The position numbers and the translations under genes are program-made. Positions 59,768-64,000 of a DNA stretch of 64,000 nucleotides are shown one piece after another (the first letter of the stretch is position 1; each line of letters opens with the position of its first letter). The stretch spans positions 434,001 through 498,000 of the forward strand of contig BDSI01000061.1 in NCBI GenBank assembly GCA_003117195.1, read 5' to 3'. The notes under the pieces were generated by a model. It searched no databases, was not told the DNA's origin, and saw nothing but the letters and a program-made list of their open reading frames with translations. The DNA is from Eudorina sp. 2006-703-Eu-15 (lineage: Eukaryota; Chlorophyta; Chlorophyceae; Chlamydomonadales; Volvocaceae).

Positions 59768-62700
59768 TCATGACGAGGAAAGGAAGAGGCCCACAGCGGC
59801 CACTAGGGGCAGGTCCGAGACTGCATCCACGGGGTCTTCGTTGAATGAGACCAGCGCCCCAAGCACGGTGGCTGTGGAGAACTCAGCAGCGCTCATCACG
59901 TACTGGGGGCCCTTGAACGCAGCGGCGGTGACGTTGAAGTGCGTGACTCCGGGGCAGACCAGCACCGGTGACGAGGCTGCTGCCCCACTTGAGGAGGAGT
60001 CATAGATGGACACCGGAACGGTCTGTGTGTGTATGCCGCGTGGGGGTGTGCACAATCAGTAGACAGAGGCACAGGAAGACAGGGATGAGTGTGTTGAACA
60101 ATGTATTATTACATGATCAGTGTTTTTTGTTAAAGATGTTACAGTGGACCTCCCGGGTCATCGGTGACTTCCTCACCATACACTGAATAAACGAACTTGC
60201 GCCACTACTATGGTGCACCGGACAGGCTCCACAAGTGCACTGAAACACCCCCGTGCCCACACTACCAGGGAACCACCCCGTTCCTCAACCACGGCTAGGG
60301 ATAAAGCCCGCTCAGGGCGAGTTAGCCACCAGGGAACCACCCCTATTGGTATTGTGGTATGACATGATAACACAACAAAAACGGATATAATATAAGCCAA
60401 GCAATGCCATGTCCGCCATGCTATGCCATGCGTGTCATGATACTACATTGATATTACATAATATAATGAAAATGATACCATGCATATCCTTAATAATAGG
60501 GTGATGCCATGTGATCTACTGCTATTTGCGATGCTATGTATGTTCAGAAAACATATGACTTATTCTATAACCTGATCTATGGTGTGCTGTGACGTGATAT
60601 GATAGCATACCATGTAACAATATATCAAAATATGTATATGTGCAGGTTGAATTAGCACAATCATGTGGTATGTATGTGCGGCTTACTCGCTTGTCATATT
60701 CACAGAGTTCACAAGTCCACAACAAGCCTTACACAGAGTGGATGGGTCGTTATCACATGGTCCACTGAATATCATCGCTGATCAATAAATAATTGTCAGG
60801 AACACTTGCAGTTTAATGCAGATTAAAAGACCTGCAGAATTGATACTCCAAAGCTGTGTGTGAACCTTCAAATAATCACTACTCTGTCCTGCCACCCGTG
60901 CCCTAAAGTGAAAAGAGTTGCACACCCCAGATGCGCCGTGTGGTCAATTAGCATGTGCTGTATCTTCGCGACCCCATACTCTCGTTATGCTAGCCCAGGA
61001 GGGCGATTTGGGGTGCCGCCAACACAACAGCTAGCTAGCTTGCTTGTTTGCACTGTGCAAAAGGAATCCTCCACGCATAGGAACTACGAAAGAATGAGGC
61101 CTTCATGATCTCTAATATAAACCGGTGATCAGGCGCGTGTACGGTATTATTGCGTGTGGCTACTTGCTTACACACACCTCAACGGAGCCCGAGGATTTGA
61201 CGACAAGCAGCTGTACTGCAGTGACGAGCGGCTTCAGCGGCCCAGTGTACAGCAGGTACAGCCCCACGCTCCGTACATTAGAGCCCCTCGGGGCGGGGTT
61301 GTTGTCGAAAGAGAGCAGGAGCCAGCGCGGAGAGGACTGCGTGTATGTGGACGAGTAGGAATGCATGGGTAGGACCGTCCAGCCCTGACCATCATACAGA
61401 ATTCATGATGAGGTATTGGCGTTTGCCATCCCACACCATACGCGCAGCACACACGAACCCACCATCCCACGCGATACAGTGCACACCCATCATCCCACGC
61501 CATACAGCGCACACCCACCCACCTTCCGGGAGCCTGGAGACCAGCCCAGGTAAGCAGCCGGGCGCTCACAGGTGGTGAGCTTCAGTACACCCTTCTGGGG
61601 CGGACCCACCACCTTGCTTGCCGGGTCTTCGTTGGCGCCGTTGACACGCTGGAGGGAGGACAGAGGATTCGAACACATGCAACGACAACAAACAAACCTT
61701 CTCTTGTGACCGCAATGCAAAGTATATATGGATGGACTCATCGTGAATACATGAACCTGGTAACCCATGGGCACTCCATGTGGTGCCGAGGGGCGATTGT
61801 TTTATTTCCACCGCAGCAGTGCGTGTATTAAGGTTGCCTACAAACGATACTTCTAGTATTAAGGACAATCAACAATAGTAACATATTCAGTACTCAATTT
61901 CTAACGAGCCCGCTCACCGGCCCCTGACCACTGCTAGCGGATGTGGCCCAGATTACAGATGGTAGGGATGACGGTGTCGGCACAGTGGTGGGGCGAGGAG
62001 GCAGCGGTGAGGGCGGCGGCGAGGGCTTGGTGCGGTGAGGGCTGTTTTGGGGTGGCGGTGTGATTGGAGGAGACGGGGGTGGGGGGACAGGCGGCTTCGG
62101 GGATGGTGGTGGCGGCAGAGGAGCAGGAGGGCGAGGGAAGGGCGGGGAGGGCAGCGGCGGAGGGGAGGGACTGCTGAGGGGCTGTGGCGACGGGGGCGCA
62201 GGTAGTGGTGGTGGTGGTCTCGGAGATGGTGGCGCCGGGGACGGACTGGGTTGCGGTGTTGGTGGTGGTGTTGGTGGCGGTGTTGGTGGCGGTGTTGGTG
62301 GCGGTGTTGGTGGCGGTGTTGGTGGCGGTGTTGGTGGCGGTGGCGGAGGCGGTGTCGGTGTCGGTGGCGGTGGAGGCGGGCGTGCTGCTGGCGGGGGCGG
62401 CGGGGGCGGTGGCGGCTGGAAGGATATCCATGACGAAGGTGGCGGCGAAGGTGGCGTCGGCGGAACTGGTGGTGGCGGCGGTGACGGAGGAGACGGAGGA
62501 GAAGGAGCCAGAGGAGACGGCGAGAGGGGTGGCTGGGGCGGCTTGTTGGGCAGCTGCACCACCTGCGCTCCTGTTGCTTCAGCTAATGAGGACGCCGTCA
62601 TAGGAGGTGTGGGCGGAGGGCGCGGTGGCCGACTGGGTGATGGCGGTGGGGAAGGTGACTCGACGACGCCGGGCGGGTTGGGCGGCCGCGGCGGCGGCGA

Positions 62701-63942
62701 CGGCGGGAACGGCACCTCGATTTCCTGTGTGACGCTGAAGTCCAGTGCCGCCGAGCTGCTGCCGGAAGGCTCAGCCAGCCCTCGGCGGCGGCCGCCGGAT
62801 TCCGATGCCGCCGCATGAGCATAAGCAATACCAGCATCCGTTGCAGGGATTACTGCTGAGCTCAGCCGGTCCATCAGGTCAGCCTCCAACCCGTTCAAGA
62901 CCGCCAGCAAACGGGCGCTGGCAGGATGCTGCCAGAGCTGCGACAGATGTGTCAGCCCCAGGGCGCGCAAGCCGGCCATTGCGGGCCCCGAGATGTCCAC
63001 CGGCTGAGCTGCTGCCGCTGCTGCGATGCGCCCATCCGCGTCTGAACCGGTGACGACTGGGCCGGACGACTTCAGAAGCTCGGCCGCGGACCGGCGGCGG
63101 AAGAAGCTGACGTCCACGACGTAGCCGTTGATGGTGAGCTTGGTGATGACGACTTGGCTCACTGGGATGCCCCAGGTTGCAGCGACACTCGCCTTGAATG
63201 ACGCCAGGAATCTGGAGACCGCCACCTGAATGCGTGGATCGCGAGGCGCGCGGCGGGAAACGTGCATGCATGTAGTTTGGCTTTATCGATTTCTGAGGAT
63301 CCGTCCCGCCCGTTTCTGTGCCTATCCCGCTGGCAGTGTTGCCCAGCCCGCTGTGCGCCTCTGCTCGCTTCGGTGTCTGTCTGGATGGGTGGGGTCATGG
63401 CCCGAGCGATGTGTTTTCATCCGCGGCGTTGAGGTGTGGAGGTATGTCGCCGCCTTGTCGGTGGGGCCTGCTGGGGCTTGCCCTGGTGGTATACACCGTT
63501 ATATATACCTGTAACGTTCATTCATTCATGTACGTAGTTTACAACACGTATTATTACTGACTTTGGTTTAACTTTCATGCATCTTCGAGCCGCTGCATGC
63601 GTGCAGCAGATAGAGTCGGCTAGTTCCGGCGAACTTCGCAGGGTATTCCTAGCGAAACAATGACGATGCCATTGTACCGGTATTGTGAATGCTTACATTG
63701 TTTACAGTGCCATCAGTCGTGAAAGATATATTGACGGCGCTGAAGTTAGCGATGTAAGAGTTGGTGACCGCCGTGATCCCCGGCGGAAGTGGAGGCGGCG
63801 GTCGTGGCGTCGGGCGGGGTGCAGGCGGTGAAGGTGGCCGAGGTGGCGATCCCGGAGGTGGTGGCGGAAGTAGTTTCTCGTATCTGCGTGCAACCACGGG
63901 AAGAATTCCGTTCCACCTGACACCGTGCGTCTCCCCATCCCG
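59768..63942 (-). CDS. Hydroxyproline-rich wall/matrix glycoprotein, 5' end outside window
   Basis: Five exons in transcription order: 63942-63697, 63225-61918, 61648-61523, 61336-61178, 60022-59768; all junctions are phase 0 and give 697 residues. The gene probably continues past the right end. The first exon has a PPPPPGSPPRPPSPP block and NISFTTDGTVNN. The second begins with VSRFLASFKASVAATWGIP and VVITKLTINGYVVDVSF, a small alpha/beta module common in algal extracellular proteins. It goes on to about 250 residues of (SPP)n and (PPPT)n repeats, the substrate for Pro hydroxylation and glycosylation. Exons 3-5 form a C-terminal globular part (KLTTCERPAAYLGWSPGSRK, SPRWLLLSFDNNP, LVCPGVTHFNVTAAAF) ending in a hydrophobic tail, LPLVAAVGLFLSSS. 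The tail might be a GPI signal or a membrane anchor. I do not see a pherophorin domain. It is probably a cell-wall or extracellular-matrix component. Confidence 0.82.
60134..60230 (+). mobile_element. Dispersed repeat copy lacking part of the core
   Basis: GATGTTACAGTGGACC and CGGGTCATCGGTGAC are followed directly by TTCCTCACCATACACTG. It is homologous to the inverted copy at 58190-58310 but lacks a 20-bp AGCCCCGGCGACAGCC-containing piece. It lies in an intron of the Pro-rich gene. Confidence 0.6.
60231..61177 (-). other. AT-rich intron sequence
   Basis: Unusually AT-rich for this window, with many ATGCCATG-like and TGATAT-like words, inside the intron 60023-61177 of the Pro-rich gene. No exon or gene is recognised; it may be inserted sequence. 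Confidence 0.5.
62255..62345 (-). repeat. 12-bp coding repeat for (Thr-Pro-Pro-Pro)n
   Basis: Tandem GGTGTTGGTGGC units on the plus strand encode PTPP repeats of the Pro-rich protein. Confidence 0.9.
63351..63530 (-). mobile_element. Inverted copy of the 57775-57951 repeat
   Basis: Aligns as reverse complement with 57775-57951, including GCAAGCCCCAGCAGGCCCCA, GGGCCATGACCCC and the terminal CATGAATGAATGAACGTTAC. It lacks the GCGGACCCCAAGGG piece present in the other copy. It lies in the intron 63226-63696 of the Pro-rich gene. Confidence 0.75.
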
Positions 63943-64000
63943 CTACGTGGTGGTGACGAAGGGGTGCATGCATGCTTGGGTTGATTGGGTTCACACGTTA

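Noticed and set aside
62060..62818. 252-residue Gly-rich plus-strand frame
   Set aside because: It is the antisense of the Pro codon repeats of the wall-protein gene, whose exons on the minus strand join in phase.

Overview
This window looks like nuclear DNA of a chlamydomonadalean green alga (Chlamydomonas/Volvox type). The DNA is GC-rich. Genes are broken into many short exons with GT-AG introns, and donors of the GTGAGT, GTGCGT and GTACGT kinds are common. TGTAA-type poly(A) signals lie downstream of several genes, and there is a hydroxyproline-rich wall protein gene with (Pro)n modules. The species is inferred from style only. Gene models were built by hand from splice-phase consistency and family resemblance; no database was searched.

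Layout. (1) 424-2088 (-): a DWNN plus zinc-knuckle (RBBP6/Mpe1-like) protein without a visible RING. It is head-to-head with (2) 2565-9247 (+): a 12-exon gene for the non-catalytic subunit TRM6/Gcd10 of the tRNA m1A58 methyltransferase, with a Gly/Arg-rich tail. (3) 10102 to about 37000: eight head-to-tail copies of a unit of about 3.46 kb. Each carries a three-exon gene for a secreted 275-residue protein with two C-type-lectin-like modules joined by a Pro-rich linker. Copies 3, 5 and 6 have a -1 shift at the start of exon 3. (4) 37112-38420 (-): a compact four-exon TMEM256/DUF423 gene with a nearly perfect 74-nt hairpin in intron 2. (5) 42287-44811 (-): a four-exon multi-pass membrane protein of unknown function. 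(6) 46724-54359 (+): a 12-exon non-canonical poly(A) polymerase/terminal uridylyltransferase gene whose introns hold several minisatellites. (7) 54642-55307: a 124-bp tandem repeat with five identical G-quadruplex motifs. (8) 55867-56631 (+): a weak multi-exon gene candidate. (9) 56800-60230 and 63351-63530: pieces of short dispersed repeats with terminal inverted repeats. (10) 59768-63942 (-): a Pro-rich cell-wall/extracellular-matrix glycoprotein gene that runs out of the window.

The genes do not form one pathway. Two concern RNA (TRM6, terminal nucleotidyltransferase), one may act in 3'-end processing or ubiquitination (DWNN), and the lectin-like array and Pro-rich protein are probably secreted or wall-associated. 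The most striking features are the lectin-like array, with its staircase of shared variants and its slippage-prone frameshift next to a duplicated splice donor, and the intronic hairpin.
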